A stretch of DNA of 64,000 nt, from the NCBI GenBank assembly GCA_963691655.1, contig OY829327.1, positions 65,484,079 to 65,548,078 on the forward strand, given 5' to 3'. Positions within the stretch are counted from its first letter, which is position 1. Every line of letters starts with the position of its first letter. The DNA comes from Toxonevra muliebris. Its lineage: Eukaryota; Arthropoda; Insecta; Diptera; Pallopteridae. The position numbers were made by a program, and so were the translations under genes. Shown piece by piece: positions 32,581 to 45,200 of the stretch. A model generated the notes under the pieces. The model was not told the origin of the DNA, made no database searches, and saw only the letters and a list, made by a program, of their open reading frames with translations.

Positions 32581-32954
32581 ATATTGAAAGAAACTACCAC
32601 TACCGTTCTATACACTTATGTTGTTGTTTTTTCCCCATTGTAGCTAGTCTGCATAACAGTTCGTTATTTGAAAGTCTAGTACATGGTTTGTGTGTGTTTG
32701 TGTTTTTAGTTTAGTTTTTCATAACATGTAAAACACTGCTATTATTTATCACAACTGAAATTTTCATTTTACACATTTTTATTTTTTCAATTTAAGTGAA
32801 TAACTGTATGTTTTAATGATGAGTATTTTTTCACTAATTTAAACATAAATGACAAAATCTAATACAAAAAAAAATATAAAACCTAATAATGAATTTTTTT
32901 CTTTGATCAAAAATTTAACTTTATGCCACTGCTATTATTTCGCACACAGTTGTA

Positions 32955-35900
32955 TATTAGCTATATTAGGTCAAACCATTAAAGCTCTCCTGTTTCTAGT
33001 ACTAATGTAATACGAGGTTTATGAAATACCCTTTTTACATAGTTACCTATTTTGGAAAAAAAAGAGCTTTTATAAGGTAGCCTTGGTCAAGGATACATTA
33101 TTTTCAAACCTTAGCTGACAGTATTTTTTTTTGTTTTTGTGTCTTTAATAAAGTTCTAATGCTGTCAGATGCCATCTGTAGACTCAAAAACGCACTAAAC
33201 ACTGTTCCCAAACTAGTTCAAAACTTTTACTTTGTTTAAAATTTTCGTATTAGCATTTCCATGTTATAATAATAGAGATTTTTGTGTGATAAAACTTAAA
33301 TTGAATTTGTTTTCCATGATAACCTCTTCGCTTAAAAAGTACTCATATGTGGACTCAAGTTTTTATAAATTTTTTATTTTTAGTATTTAGTTATTCCTCT
33401 TAAAATTTAGTGGAATTGAGAGCACTCTAATTATTAAAAAAAAATGGTTTACCGTTACTGTGCGCATTTTTTTAAGTCAAAAGTAAAGCAATATCACGAA
33501 AAAAAGGAGCATTTGTTGGTAAATTAATAAGTTATTGTTTATAAAAGAAATATTATGGAATTTTATAAAAACGTAAAGTGCAAATATTGTATAATTACGG
33601 TGTAAAGAAATTTATGCATTTAAGTTTTAAATTAATGTGCTATTCGCTTTGTAACAGTAAAATTGAAAAAAATTTAAATGGAAAATTAAAAAATGGAAGC
33701 CAGACATATTCACGATAGAGAAAAACTACATGAAACACAATTTTTTATGAATAAACTGCTAAAACCTCTGACGGAAAGACACAAAACTTAAATTTTTAAC
33801 TTTAATTCCATAGTTGACAAAACATAAAATATCATAAAATCAATAGTTTTTAATCGATTTTAATAATATTATTATAATTTGTAGTCAGTATTTCTAACTT
33901 AATCAAGGATCAATTCCGAAAAGATCGGAGAATATTTTTCAAAGTTAGAGCGAAGTAAACATTTCTGTACCCGTCAAAATAAAGCGAAAGCCATTTCCGC
34001 TTCCGGTGAATATGCGATTCATAAATGAGTCCTATTGACAGTAAATGTTCTGTTGTTTAGAAAAAAATATATTTATTTTCTGTTTTACGATAAGCACAGC
34101 AATTGTTTACATTCATTATTTCGAATAATGTAGTGATATCCTTTATTACTTTTGCCAAAAACTGGTAATAAAGGAAATCATTCTACGAATGAAAACTTAG
34201 TCCTGGATACACCACCGCACAATAATTTGTTTTGTCCCCAATGCCATTAAGTCCTTCTGTATTGTTTTTTTTTTTTTTTTTTTTGTATGAAAGATTTTGA
34301 ATTCAGTACAACTATTAGAATCCAATTTTGCAGAAATAAAAGGAAAACTCATTGATAAAGAAATTAGCAATTTCTTAAGTTATCGAGAGAACAAACTGAA
34401 CATTACGATTCAATTACTCATTAGATGATTGAAGATAAGAATTAAATAGAAGTTATTTCGTTTTTATCATCTCGTAGGTTTCGGACCGATATAAAACAAA
34501 TCCCAAATGGGAATGAGAAAATTATTATTATTAGTGTAAGAATCAGCGACCTTGAATTATTCTTAAAATGTTATTAATTATCTATTGGAAATTTAACGTT
34601 GCACTGAGTTATTTATGTAAAAATCTAAATAGCAGATATTTGCATAATAAAATAAAGAATGAAGAATTTTATATTCAACAAAAAAAAGTTACTAAAAAAT
34701 CTTTAGTAGTTAAAAAGATACAGATTTTTGGCCGATGAAAACACTTCTGAATCACTGACCGTCAAACAAATATTTATGAATAAGTTATACGGTAGATATA
34801 AAGGAAAATAAGTAAAAAAAAATGCCTACGTTCGTAACGCTCGATCGCGTTTTCGATCATACGGAGAATTTTTATTTTTTATTTCTGACTTTGACCGCGG
34901 AAATAAAGTTTGTTAAAAACTATTTATTGGAAAAATAAAATCGAATGTGAAATACCATTTCACGATTTCATGAAAACAGTTGAGAACCGCTGCACTAGGG
35001 ATATAAGAAATCAAATTGAATGATTAAAATTTACCGATTTAAAATCTCTATGAAAAAATTAACAAGGCTAAACCAATTCAGAAAGTAATAGTGATGACGA
35101 TTGCACTGGTAACTTGTTCTGTTGGAATTGTAGTACTTCGGCTCTCCAGCGCTTGACAAGCTATAAGGGTCTTCAGATAACATTTCATTCAGAATTTTTA
35201 AAAGCAGGTAAGACAAGTTAGGGAAAGAGCATTCCCTAGGCTAGAACTTCGCGAACCTAGGTTTTTGGATTGAAATTGGCAGGCATAGAACTAGAATAGG
35301 TCAAGCTACTAAAGGCTGTGGTGACTGTGCGCTTAAGCCCATTCAAATCCGCGCCTCAATCGCGACAATTGTTCACTTTGACACTGGTAATCATTGTTTT
35401 TAATTCATATTTTCAAAATTATCCACTCGTGTATAGCTACCAATCTATAACTTTTGACAGATAATTCAGAAAAAATATAAACCCTCTACTTTTCGTTTCA
35501 AAAAAATTGAAATTTTGATGAAAATGGTGATCCATGTCTGAAAAATCGAGAAATCGGTCATATCTCAAAAACTTGAGTTGAGCTGGAAATACCTAAATGA
35601 CCTTGCACAAGTTTTGCAACTCTTGGCTTTCCTATTTGCTGGTGATTTCAAGTTTTTCATATCCATTGATTCCGAATTTCATCATGATTTTCTGCATAGA
35701 TATTGACACTGTAGTCTATGACTATCAATATTTTACTAATTCTATACGTTAATAAACTCATTTATTGACGCTGTAATTTAAAGATCACATTAACTTTGAT
35801 AGTAAAGGAAGACAAAAAAATACTTTTACATATTGTGGACGCTCAGATATAATTTAAGTTGATTTTTTTAATTTCAGAGAAGATATTACCATTCATGGTG

Positions 35901-36180
35901 CGCTATGGAAACTCACAAAATTTCAAAACTCAACAGATTGATATATACACATATACCTATAAATCGCAAACACATAAAATCATCATATAATAAAATACGT
36001 GATTTAAATTTAAAAAGCTAATTAATACGAAACCAATGAGAAAAATTACTGTTCCCTTAGTGATTTCTTCATGAACGCCAGCAATACTTTTCTAACTATA
36101 GTATTATTAAAATTTAAAAAGTTTAAACAAAGATTTTACGTAATCTAAACTTATACATAATAATACATATATTAAGGAGA
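32955..36180. other. 3.2 kb gene-poor AT-rich region
   Basis: No open frame resembles a known protein on either strand, and I see no RNA gene. A run of about 20 T at 34264-34284 could be the tail of a minus-strand retrotransposon fragment, but no coding remnant lies next to it. GGACGCTCAG at 35837 matches the pogo-like start motif at 6198 and 7853. Confidence 0.4.
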
Positions 36181-37481
36181 TTAACAATTTGTTTGGCAAT
36201 GGTCTTCATAAGTTTGTTTGGTGGTAAAAATCTTTGAGCATTTCGAGCATTTAAATCGTCGTAATCTTCTTGTACTACCAGGATTTTTATGTTCTTTTAG
36301 ATGAACCTTTAAAAAATTTAAAATATATATATAAATTCGATTTTTGAACAAAAAACAATTAAATCTTTTTTAATATACCTTCATGTTATACACTTGAGAA
36401 AAGCATTTACCACAAACCGAACAAGAAAATGGCTTAGCACCTGTATGCGTTGCCATATGCCGAGTCAAATGTGTTTTTGTACGAAATTTATAGCCACACA
36501 CCTCACACTCTATTCGTCGCGTTCGATCATCGTGTATCTGCATATGTTTATAAAGAGCGACACGGTGCACAAAACACTTGGAGCAAATTTCACATTGAAA
36601 TGGTTTTTCACCTGTGTGCCAAGCCATATGACGCTTCAAACTGGTTTTTTGATGATAGCGTTCGCCACATACATTACATTCGTATGGTTTCACTGGGTTG
36701 TGTGTTTGCTTATGTGAAGCAAAGCCGGAATAAGACTGCAAAATTTTGCCACATTGATCACAAATGAATCCGGTGAAGTGTTTTTTTCTTATATGAGCGT
36801 GATATTTTCGTTGAGTTTGAAACATTTCACTACATTCAACACATTTAAACTCAGTTTGTTCTTTTAATCTATGGTTACAGCTTTTATCTTTTTTGTAATC
36901 GGGTTCTTCGTTTAATTCTCTTTCTTCATCAGAATAATTGTATTTTTTAAAGAGTATTTCCTTTTTCTCTAAATTTACATTAGTAAACGATGTAACGCTG
37001 TCAACAACTTCCATCTGTAAGGTATCTAAAAGAAAGTTCATGCATTCATAAATGCTAAAACATTTTATAAATACCTACCTACATAATCTTCCATTTCATA
37101 TTCCAGTTTCATTAACTCTTCTTTGGATACACCAATTGCGGATTCATTTTCATCATACTCTTCTGGTGGTGGAAACTCTTCAACCCCATTTACACTCTCA
37201 TTGTCAAAAACACCGATATCAGGTTGCGTTTTGGCAGACTCTGCAATGAGCTGTAGCAGCTCCAATTTTAACTCCTTTGCAATTTGTGTGGCCTTGTAAT
37301 ACTTCATAAATTTTTCTTTACATTTTTTACAGATGTCACTACCAACAATTTGGTATTTAGTATTTTCCGTGCATTTGGAGATAAGGTAACTTAGTGTTAT
37401 CCCAGAGAATTCTCCGACGCACTCCTCAAAAATATTTCGTCCATTTTTTGTGGCAAAGTGACAAATACAGCATTCAGGCAT
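36181..37481 (-). CDS. ZAD + seven C2H2 zinc fingers, transcription factor, 391 residues
   Basis: Three exons: 37481-37079, 37025-36379 and 36306-36181. The introns are 53 and 72 bp with GT/AG ends, and the joined frame is 1176 nt. The start MPECCICHF is chosen over an upstream in-frame Met because the ZAD begins there. The N-terminal zinc-associated domain has C4, C7, C51 and C54. A Glu/Asp-rich linker follows to about residue 190. Seven fingers then run to the C-terminus. The sixth (FSCSVCGKCFSQVYNMK|VHLKEH) is split by intron 2 and completed by exon 3. The seventh (FKCSKCSKIFTTKQTYEDHC) ends with Cys in place of the last His spacing. ZAD proteins are a large insect family of nuclear DNA-binding factors; the ZAD mediates dimerisation. 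I cannot name an orthologue. Confidence 0.93.
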
Positions 37482-37572
37482 ATTTCCACCAAGTTCACGA
37501 ATTGTAAAAAAGTTGTGATGTATAAAACAAAAATATACCAACCCACAAGTACAGATTGTATGGGTGGGAAAA

Positions 37573-37590
37573 TATCGATATTTATCGATA
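37573..37590. promoter_or_regulatory. Two tandem DRE (TATCGATA) motifs upstream of the ZAD gene
   Basis: TATCGATA occurs at 37573-37580 and 37583-37590, about 92-110 bp upstream of the chosen start codon. This octamer is the DREF binding site found in Drosophila housekeeping and cell-cycle promoters. A third copy at 37976-37983 now lies beyond the SINE insertion. Confidence 0.65.
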
Positions 37591-37629
37591 ATTATAGTTG
37601 ACCAACAATATAGGAATGTATCGACGTTT

Positions 37630-37950
37630 TTTTTTTTTGACGACCTCGATAGCCTAGTGGATAGTGCACTAGACTTTCATCTGGGAGGTTCGGGTTCGAT
37701 TCCCGTCTTCGTCTGGTGGTTAATTTTCATTACTTTCTTATATTCACTATCAATATGAAGTGTATGAGAATTATAAGATAGTGTACAAGTACACACATTG
37801 GTTGGTAATGGCAAAACCACCAAGCCGATAAAAAATTGCCACACCGCCGTTCGGAATCGGCGTTAAACTGTAGGTCCAACTATGTGGTATCACAATGGGC
37901 CGTTCAGGCCTAAGTGTGTCTCTCGACAGCCACTCCAACCTAACCTAACC
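37630..37950 (+). mobile_element. tRNA-derived SINE with 11-bp TSD
   Basis: Flanked by TATCGACGTTT at 37619-37629 and 37951-37961. The head is tRNA-like, with an A box TAGCCTAGTGG at 37650-37660 and a perfect B box GGTTCGATTCC at 37693-37703, which together form an internal Pol III promoter. The anticodon loop reads CTTTCAT, as in tRNA-Glu(TTC), but the anticodon stem has mismatches. The unrelated body contains CGGCGTTAAACTGTAGGTCC. The tail is CCTAA tandem repeats. A LINE partner supplying reverse transcription is presumed. It is not a functional tRNA. Confidence 0.85.
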
Positions 37951-37983
37951 TATCGACGTTTGAGTTAACGATAAATATCGATA

Positions 37984-39129
37984 TTGAGAAAAATAACCTA
38001 CATATCAATGAAAATTTCAGAGCTTGAAAATAACTCAAATTTTTTTTAAGCTAACTCAGACTTTAAACTGTTATATTAAAAAATTAAAGTTAAAAATTTC
38101 TTTTAATTTATTCTATTATAAAAATAAAACTTAAGAGTAGTAATATTTAAAAATACTTCATAAATTTTAAATGCCTTTGATGATTTCTATTTTTAAAAGT
38201 CTTTAAAGACTTTTATATCATCTATATATATATCTATTGACTAGTAGTGAAGATGGCTCTCAAAAAGCTATAAAATTTACAAAAAGAGTAAATAGGGAAA
38301 TACTGACGAGGTTGGGAAATAGAAAGGCATGTGCTTTTCATAAAAAATCTCCATAATATTACCAATAACACTGCAAAATGTAGTTTCCTATCGATTTGAA
38401 ATTTAATTTTGAAAATAGGAATGAACAATTTATGAAGCCGGTTTCACCTACCCACCTCTGTTTGTAAATTTAACGCGTCGCATAATATGGTGTTGGAAAA
38501 ATTTCAAATAGCATTGCCAAAAAAATATACATTTTTTTAAATTTGCAAAGACTCGACAACTCTTTCTATTTCATATTAATTTTTGAATTTTTTAAATCTA
38601 ATGGTACTAGGGCAAACATTTCAAATTGAAAGTTCTTAACATTAGCGTTTACAAAAAATTGGGTCGAAAAATTTGGAAATTTTTTGCCATATAAATTGAA
38701 ATCAATTTATGTATTTTTCATAAATGTAATCATCAGAATAAACAATTCCATTAATTTTAGCTTGATAGGTTGAGAGGTTCTTAAGAAAAAAACATTTAGA
38801 AATAAATACGTTTAAAAACGTTGAAACTATCGTATCAACTCCAAAATTTTAGGAGACAATCATAAAACGTTATTCTTTAATTCTAAGTCGACGTTTTCTA
38901 TTCAGCAAAAATCTTCTGGCGTTTGGTATGGTCCATTAAATGTATCATCGTATTCATTTTCACAATTGCGGACATAACTTAGTAAACTTTGATTTTCGAA
39001 TTTAGAATTTAAATTTTACAATTTCAGCCCATGTTTGCTATAAGAAACAAAAAGACAGAAAGCCCGAAAAAATATACCAAAAAAAAAAAAAACTGTTTTT
39101 TTCGCACACATTTTTATCATCTCTAGTTA
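37984..39129. other. AT-rich spacer
   Basis: No gene or clear repeat on either strand. A short (AT)n run lies near 38225. Confidence 0.4.
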
Positions 39130-40383
39130 CCCAACAAACATTTTGGTTTGAGATCAACTTGAGGGGAAGTTGATATCAAATACCTTTCTCTAATCTCCAA
39201 CGTTAATTCTCAACAAAAAGGGCATTTTTTTTGTATGGCAATAATTATATTTATCAACTGGAGAAAATTGTTGTTCTCAACTTGAGTAGTAGTTCTCCAA
39301 TTGGTCTCAAAGGAAATTTTCAACATTGCCATAAGCAATAATTGATTATATTTAATTGAAACACCAAAAATAAAAGGAAATTTTAAATGATTTTTTTTTC
39401 TTCGCTTTTTGACATCAAAAGCTACTTAAAATTTTAACAATTTCATATCACAAGTGATATTGTGTTATAAAACTTATCAGTCTATTTTTTAAAGCGAATT
39501 AGACAATGTTTCGCTTGTTATAAACTAAAATTAAGAAAAATTAAATTCATTGGTTTTTTTTTTTAACTATTATTAAATTTCAGTCACATCAGATGAACCC
39601 GGAAATTTTTGGTTGAATGCCTCTGAAAGAAATGAATTGAAAAATATATAAAAATTAACTATACATTACAACAAAAGGAAAGGTATATAAGTACGTTTTA
39701 GGGCTGCTGTCATACTAAGGGCTCTAACCGCCTACGGCTTTCCATTAACAATTATTAATGTGGGCCAAGTTTGCACATTTTTTCCAAGTTTGCTCATTTT
39801 TGCCAAGTTAGCGAGTCCTCAAACCCGTAGTGGGTTGATCCCACTTTCTCCTTTGGAATTCTATTTATGCGGTGGCTTAATATTTTAAGTAGGCTGTTTA
39901 TATTCGTCCGCACAGGCTGATAACTCTTCTTTGAAATTATTAGACGAACCATTTTCCGCGATAAATTCCTCTTCTGAATTATCTTCACTATCGTCATTTT
40001 CCTCCTCACTTATGTCAATATCACTTGGGAGTAAACAATTTTGGTTGGCAGTTGATGTGCAAGACTCTAGCACCAAAGTTTCGGCAGCTTTGAGCGCTCC
40101 GACAGTAAGTCCACTATCTGCTTTATTTCACTTTTTAATTTTTACTTTTATGCATTATTCTTACTTTTAAAATTAAAAATTATTTTCACTTCATTCACTT
40201 CCAATAGCAGTGCTGCCATTATAAAATAAGTAAATATTTTCTCAAATATATTTCAACTCAATCTCAACTTGAAAGCCAATGTTGAAAAAAAATGTTGATA
40301 TCCATTGGAGAATTATGTTGGATATCAACTTGAGAATTATAATTTTCTCAAAGGTTAGAGAATTTTTTTTTTGTGCTGGTTGG
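39130..40383 (-). mobile_element. Candidate DNA element with inverted ends, acidic ORF inside
   Basis: The left end CCCAACAAACATTTTGG and the right end TTGTGCTGGTTGG are loosely inverted. Words such as GTTGATATC, TCAACTTGAG and GGAGAA recur in both flanking 250 bp blocks in inverse orientation. Inside, minus-strand frame 40076-39885 encodes DIDISEEENDDSEDNSEEEF, an acidic stretch like transposase N-termini, ending at a stop. No catalytic domain and no certain target duplication. Confidence 0.45.
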
Positions 40384-41799
40384 ATATTAACAAAATTTTT
40401 ACCAATAACAATGACTGGGACTGGCATAATTACTGGAATATTCACCTCTTTTCTAACTACATTTTTTTTCCTTAATCAATACAAATATACCATTATTTGG
40501 AGTGGGAATCATGAGAACAGGGACATTGCAACTTTCGAGAGCTAGCGAGTGTTTCGAGTTACTCGACGTTCATTTTGATAGATAAACAAGTCACAGCCTA
40601 CTTTTGGACTGAAAAAATTGGTTTCATATTCCAATGAACGACTATGCAGGTGTTACTATGTTTTTAGCGAATAAGTAAAAAAAGCAGTTGTGCGGACATT
40701 TACATTTGTAAAACTTGCTGGATTTAATCGGGCAATTTCAGCTTATTTTTTCTTTTATTCAATAGTTATTAGGAATACCGAAAAAATCTATAGGAGTGAA
40801 TTATTCCTTTTTGATATATCTATAAATTTTGTAAAGACTGTTTTTATATAAAATGAAAAACGTGTATCTCATATAAACAATCAAATATGTATTTTGTGCA
40901 CAAAAACTGTTTTTTCCAAATTTTGGAGCTCTTGGGGCACCATTCCCCCTTATCCAATTGACCTAGAATTTTACACTGACAATTTTTTGAGGGGGTGCCG
41001 CGGAAAATTTTCCGACTTTCGAAAATTAATGGCACTCTAATGTATATACATATACAGAAGTATTTTCGAATTTTGTTAGTCCATAGGTTATATCGACACA
41101 CTTCTACGCCCATTACAGTGAGGCTTGTTTTTAATTTTTGCCAATGTTGAATTTTTTTAATTTTAAAGATAAAAAAAATAATACTAAATATTTTTTTTAA
41201 ATTGTGAAACCTTGCAAACAGTTAGGTCGATTATTTATCTTTCAACCGAGAAAAGAAAGTGTGAAGACCGGTTCACCTGTTCACCCGTAATGTTTCCATG
41301 AAACTGTGTGGTGCGAAAACACACCTTTGTCAATAGACGAGTTCATTTTTAGGATAATTTGAATGCTTTTAGTTTTTGCCATTATAATGACAATATCAGA
41401 AAAAATGATTTATTTTGTTAAATAAGTCACTTCATAGTTGCATTTAAAGAAAAATAATATAAGTTTTTAATTATATTTTAGAACATATTTAGCCTTTTGA
41501 CCGAAAGTTTTTTTTTATTACAATAAAAATTATATGTAGTTCTTTTTATTGCAAGGAATGAAAATGCAAAGATTTGTTTTTTGTTTATTCTATTTCTTGT
41601 TTTAATTAAATTATTTACATTTCTCGCATGACATATGAAATTCGCACGACTTTTAGTGTTAACCGAATCTGGAAATTCATTGGCATATTGTTTGTTTCGG
41701 CTTATAACTCATTTCCCGATGTTGATTGTTTTTGGCCCAACTAACCTCTTCTTGGAGACCAAGTTGTCAAAAATGCTATAAATCAAAATCCCTCTTGGA
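40384..41799. other. AT-rich spacer
   Basis: I see no gene, RNA or repeat boundary in this stretch. Confidence 0.4.
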
Positions 41800-41804
41800 C
41801 TATA

Positions 41805-41939
41805 TGTTGTGGCCATGTAAATAAATACGCACGCTTATTATATAGCAAATTATTTATTGCGAACCGGTAACCGTGCTCAAGAAACGCTCTCTTCCTTTCT
41901 TCCCTAGTCGCAGAGTTGTCTTTTCTGCGTACTGCAACA
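41805..41939 (-). repeat. 3' LTR (135 bp, internally deleted)
   Basis: Matches the other LTR at both ends but lacks about 49 bp after the GCAAATTA word. That segment is present at 45825-45880. Confidence 0.95.
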
Positions 41940-42115
41940 TCTTCCTTTCTTTAACAAGCATCTAAGTACCGAGCTGGACGACGCCTAGTTCGCTGGGATC
42001 GCCGCGGCAATACATCGCTCATAACGGGTGCGTGTTGGTTTGGTGTACTGCTTAAAATGGGTGCTTGCTGTGATGGCTCACTGTTTAAAATGGGTGCTTG
42101 CTGCGAGGATACATC

Positions 42116-42931
42116 CTAGATTTGTTGCTCAGATTTTTCCGAAGTCTGGGTGTTAAATGTTACTTCTGGTCCCATATCTAGCTGATTGATGTCAATGTCA
42201 ATGTTGCGTTCACGAATTTGATTTGCGTGTGACTTCGTAATTCTGGTTTTGCCATTTTCATTAATCTCTACCTCGTAATTAACATTGCCGAATTTTTGTA
42301 ATATAGTACCTGGCTGCCATGTCATTTTGTTTTTTTCTGAAAGTTTTGCCGAACACTTTTTGGTTAACTTGGAATTGTTTTTCTTTAGCGCCATGCTTGG
42401 TATCGAATTGTTTTTCCAATTTTTGTGTTTCGATCATAACTTTCCGCTAGAATTGGCTTCTTTAGTAAATCGATTTCTGTTCGTTCCTTCCTTCCTAGAA
42501 AGAGCTCTGCTGGTGACTTCCCTTCCACGCAATCAGGATTTGGGGTTGATCGATACTGAAGTAGAAGGCTTTGTAAATTTATGTTATCTTTTGATTCCTC
42601 TGTGAATGACTTTTCCAGAGCTCGTTTGATAATATCAACATATCTCTCAGCCTGCCCATTGCTTTGCGGGTGATATGGTGCTGTTCCAAATGCTGAATAC
42701 CGCGCTGTCTACAAAACTGCTGGAACTCAATACTGACAAACTGTGTGCCGTTGTCTGATACGATGCATTCGATGGATATCCGAATCTATTGAAATAGTCC
42801 AATAACATTTCTACGACCTTTGCTGTAGAGATTGTTGAACATTGATACGCCTCTGGCCATTTGGAAAATGAGTCGACTATAATAAAGTAATACCTTGCTC
42901 GAATTGGTCCTGCAAAGTTTTGCTGCGTAGG
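42116..42931 (-). pseudogene. Integrase core and C-terminal tail, broken
   Basis: Downstream of the zinc motif the frame reads STISTAKVVEMLLDYFNRFG, the middle of a retroviral-type integrase core, and then meets stops and shifts. The last open part (42394-42116) has MTWQPGTILQKFGNVNYEVE, the small beta-barrel C-terminal domain of gypsy integrases, and a stop at 42116-42118. Confidence 0.8.
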
Positions 42932-44317
42932 TCAAGTTGATGTTGGCCACGAACACAATGTTGTTTTAATCGGTGATTTTGCGTCGTACTGACATTGTGG
43001 GCATTGTTGTATAAACTCTTCAATGTGTTTATCGATTTTAGGCCAATACACATGACTGCGTGCAATGGCTTTCATACGTTGTTGCCCCTGATGACCCTTA
43101 TGTAGCACTTTTAATATACGTTTTTGATATTTGTGTGGAATGACAACACGCTCTCCATTTAGTAAGCAGTTGCTAACGACTGATAATGATTCCCTACAAT
43201 TGAAATATGGAATCAATTTATTGTTTTTTAGATCTTTTACTTTCCTTGGCCACGATGTTTGAACGAAACCAATAACTTGCTGAATTGTGCTATCAGTGAG
43301 CGTTGATTCTTGTATCATATAATGCGTCACTGAAAGGCTGTTGATGTTTTCTTGCAACACTGCTTTTACATTATATTCAAACGTAGCGCATGCAATTACA
43401 AGATCTTCATGTTCTTGTTCCTTTGATGGTAACAACCGTGATAGCATGTCAACATTTCCGAAATCTTCAGTTTTAACATACTTGATCTTAAAGTCGTATG
43501 TCATCATGATAAGCGCCCACCTTTGAAGTCTGCTTTCTGAATGTAGTGGAATACCTTTTCGGGATCCAAAAATTGCTAACAATGGTTTATGGTCGGTGCG
43601 AAGTGTGAATCTCCGACCATACAGCATGCGATGAAATTTCTTCACTGCGAATACCAGGGCAAGAGCTTCTATCTGGCCGTAGTTTTTCTCAGCTGAAGTC
43701 AAAGATTTTGATACGTGTGCGATTGGTTTCTCTGTACTATCTGGCATAATATGAGAAATTTGTGCTCCGAGGCCTAGCATTAATGCATCTGCTGAAACAA
43801 TGATCGGTGGCTCTGGATTGAAATGTGCAAGCATATGATCTGATGATAAAATTGATTTAAAACGTATATACGATTCTCCACAATCAGTTGACCAATTCCA
43901 TTTTTGTTTTGATTGTAGCAGTGCATCCAACGGTGATCGTAGTAACCTCATAGAACCGATGAATTTCCCATAGAAATTGATTGAGCCGAGAAATGATCGT
44001 AACTCACTTACATTCGATGGTCTTGGCAAGTTTTTGATAGATGCAATTTTCTCTGGATTAGGACGTATACCTTTCGAATCAACTATATGGCCCAAGTATT
44101 GAATTTTGGTTTGGAAGAACTCACATTTATTCCAATTGACTGTCAGATTATATTCCGAAAAACGCTGCAAAACTTGTTTGATTGATTTGATATGCTGCTT
44201 GAATGTGTGGCTTGCAACAATGACGTGGTCGAGATATGGCGTAGCTTCTTGAATACCAACCCAAATTTTCTCGATAGTTTGTTGAAATGCTCCTGGTGCG
44301 GATCTGATTCCAGGCAC
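42932..44317 (-). pseudogene. pol: RT C-terminus, RNase H, integrase zinc domain
   Basis: A 461-codon open frame. RT motif APGAFQQTIEKIW leads to YLDHVIVASHTF, where the usual catalytic YxDD has become YLDH. The connection WNKCEFFQTKIQYLGHIVDS is followed by the tether SELRSFLGSINFYGKFI. RNase H follows with IVSADALMLGLGAQI (catalytic Asp region changed), YGQIEALALVFAVKKFH and LRTDHKPLLAIF. The integrase H2C2 domain is HKGHQGQQRMK and CPQCQ. The altered catalytic residues suggest an old copy. Confidence 0.93.
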
Positions 44318-44571
44318 CAGTGATTAATGGTGAGAATTGAAAAACTTTCGATTTTGTAATTGATTAAAAATATCAGCAGTGGATGAAAATGTGGCTCCAC
44401 GCTTTCGTTAAGTCCTGTTGAAAAATCTGCACAGACTCTGATTTTGCCGTTGGGTCTCTTCACTATAACTATTGGTGCTGCCCACTCAGAATAGTTAGTG
44501 GGTGAGATGACCCCGGATGCCTCAAGTCTATCGAGTTCTTTTTCTATTAATGCTGTAACTGCATATGGCAC
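44143..44571 (-). pseudogene. pol: RT N-terminal part, frameshifted and deleted
   Basis: ALIEKELDRLEASGVISPT, then WAAPIVIVKRPNGKIRVCAD are RT motifs 1-2 of Ty3/gypsy. After FSTGLN the frame drifts and part of the fingers is lost before the next frame begins. Confidence 0.85.
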
Positions 44572-45070
44572 TGGGCGTTTTGGACAAAATTTTGGTTTCA
44601 GTGGAAAGCTCTTTACGAAATACTATTTGAAACTCTTTTTTGAGTTCATCTATTGTTTTCATTTGATCTGTTGAAAGTTGAACTGACTTACAAAATGAAT
44701 TTGTGGGAACTTCCAAAAGTCCAAACTCTTCACAGAAATCTGCACCAGCAATATTTAAATCAGTGATTGACGTGACTAGAATTTTCATTATTTTTGTATC
44801 GCTACGAAATGTGAGGTTTGCGGTGAATTCGACAATGAAATTTATTTTATTTTGATTTGCATCACGCGCCGAATGTTTTGTAGCACGTAAATTTGGTTTG
44901 TCGATGTTCGACCAAACTTCTGTTGAAATTATGGTGATGTCTGAAGCTGTGTCCAATTGAAGATCAGCTTTGATGCCATTGATGAAAAGTTCAATGTGTT
45001 TTCTATTTTGCGAAAAGTCTATTTGTTTTTGAACATTACGTGTTTGCGCTTCAGACTGATTGTTTTCCAA
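44528..45070 (-). pseudogene. Aspartic protease and linker to RT
   Basis: LQLDTASDITIISTEVW carries the retropepsin active site (D-T-A in place of DTG/DSG). This is followed by NLTFRSDTKIMKILVTS and IAGADFCEEFGL (the second conserved hydrophobic-G motif). It ends in frames overlapping the RT start. Confidence 0.85.
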
Positions 45071-45200
45071 TTTTTTTTCATCTTTGTAATAGTGCTGCGA
45101 CTGTTACTGCTCTACAGGTTCAGTATTGTGTTGTTTACGACATTCGACTGTCAATTCACTTTTGCCAAATAGCTTACATAATCTTCAAAGTCTGTTTTTA

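Larger units (their letters stand above)
30961..32952 (+). mobile_element. Tc1-like DD34E element, TA-flanked, 1992 bp
   Basis: The ends CAACTGTGTACGAAATAATA and TATTATTTCGCACACAGTTG are inverted repeats flanked by TA at 30959-30960 and 32953-32954. Related sequences lie further in near 31150 (left) and 32735-32756 (right, ACTGCTATTATTTATCACAA), giving the inner/outer repeat layout known in some Tc1 elements. The transposase remnant lies at 31310-32305. A ~180 bp foreign repeat with a hammerhead ribozyme sits between the transposase stop and the right end. Confidence 0.9.

Noticed and set aside
36394..36767. Plus-strand frames over the zinc-finger exons
   Set aside because: Mirror frames of repeated C2H2 codons on the minus strand.
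37638..37712. Functional tRNA-Glu gene
   Set aside because: A and B boxes are good, but the anticodon stem has mismatches, the acceptor stem does not pair, and the head continues into a SINE body with a target duplication.
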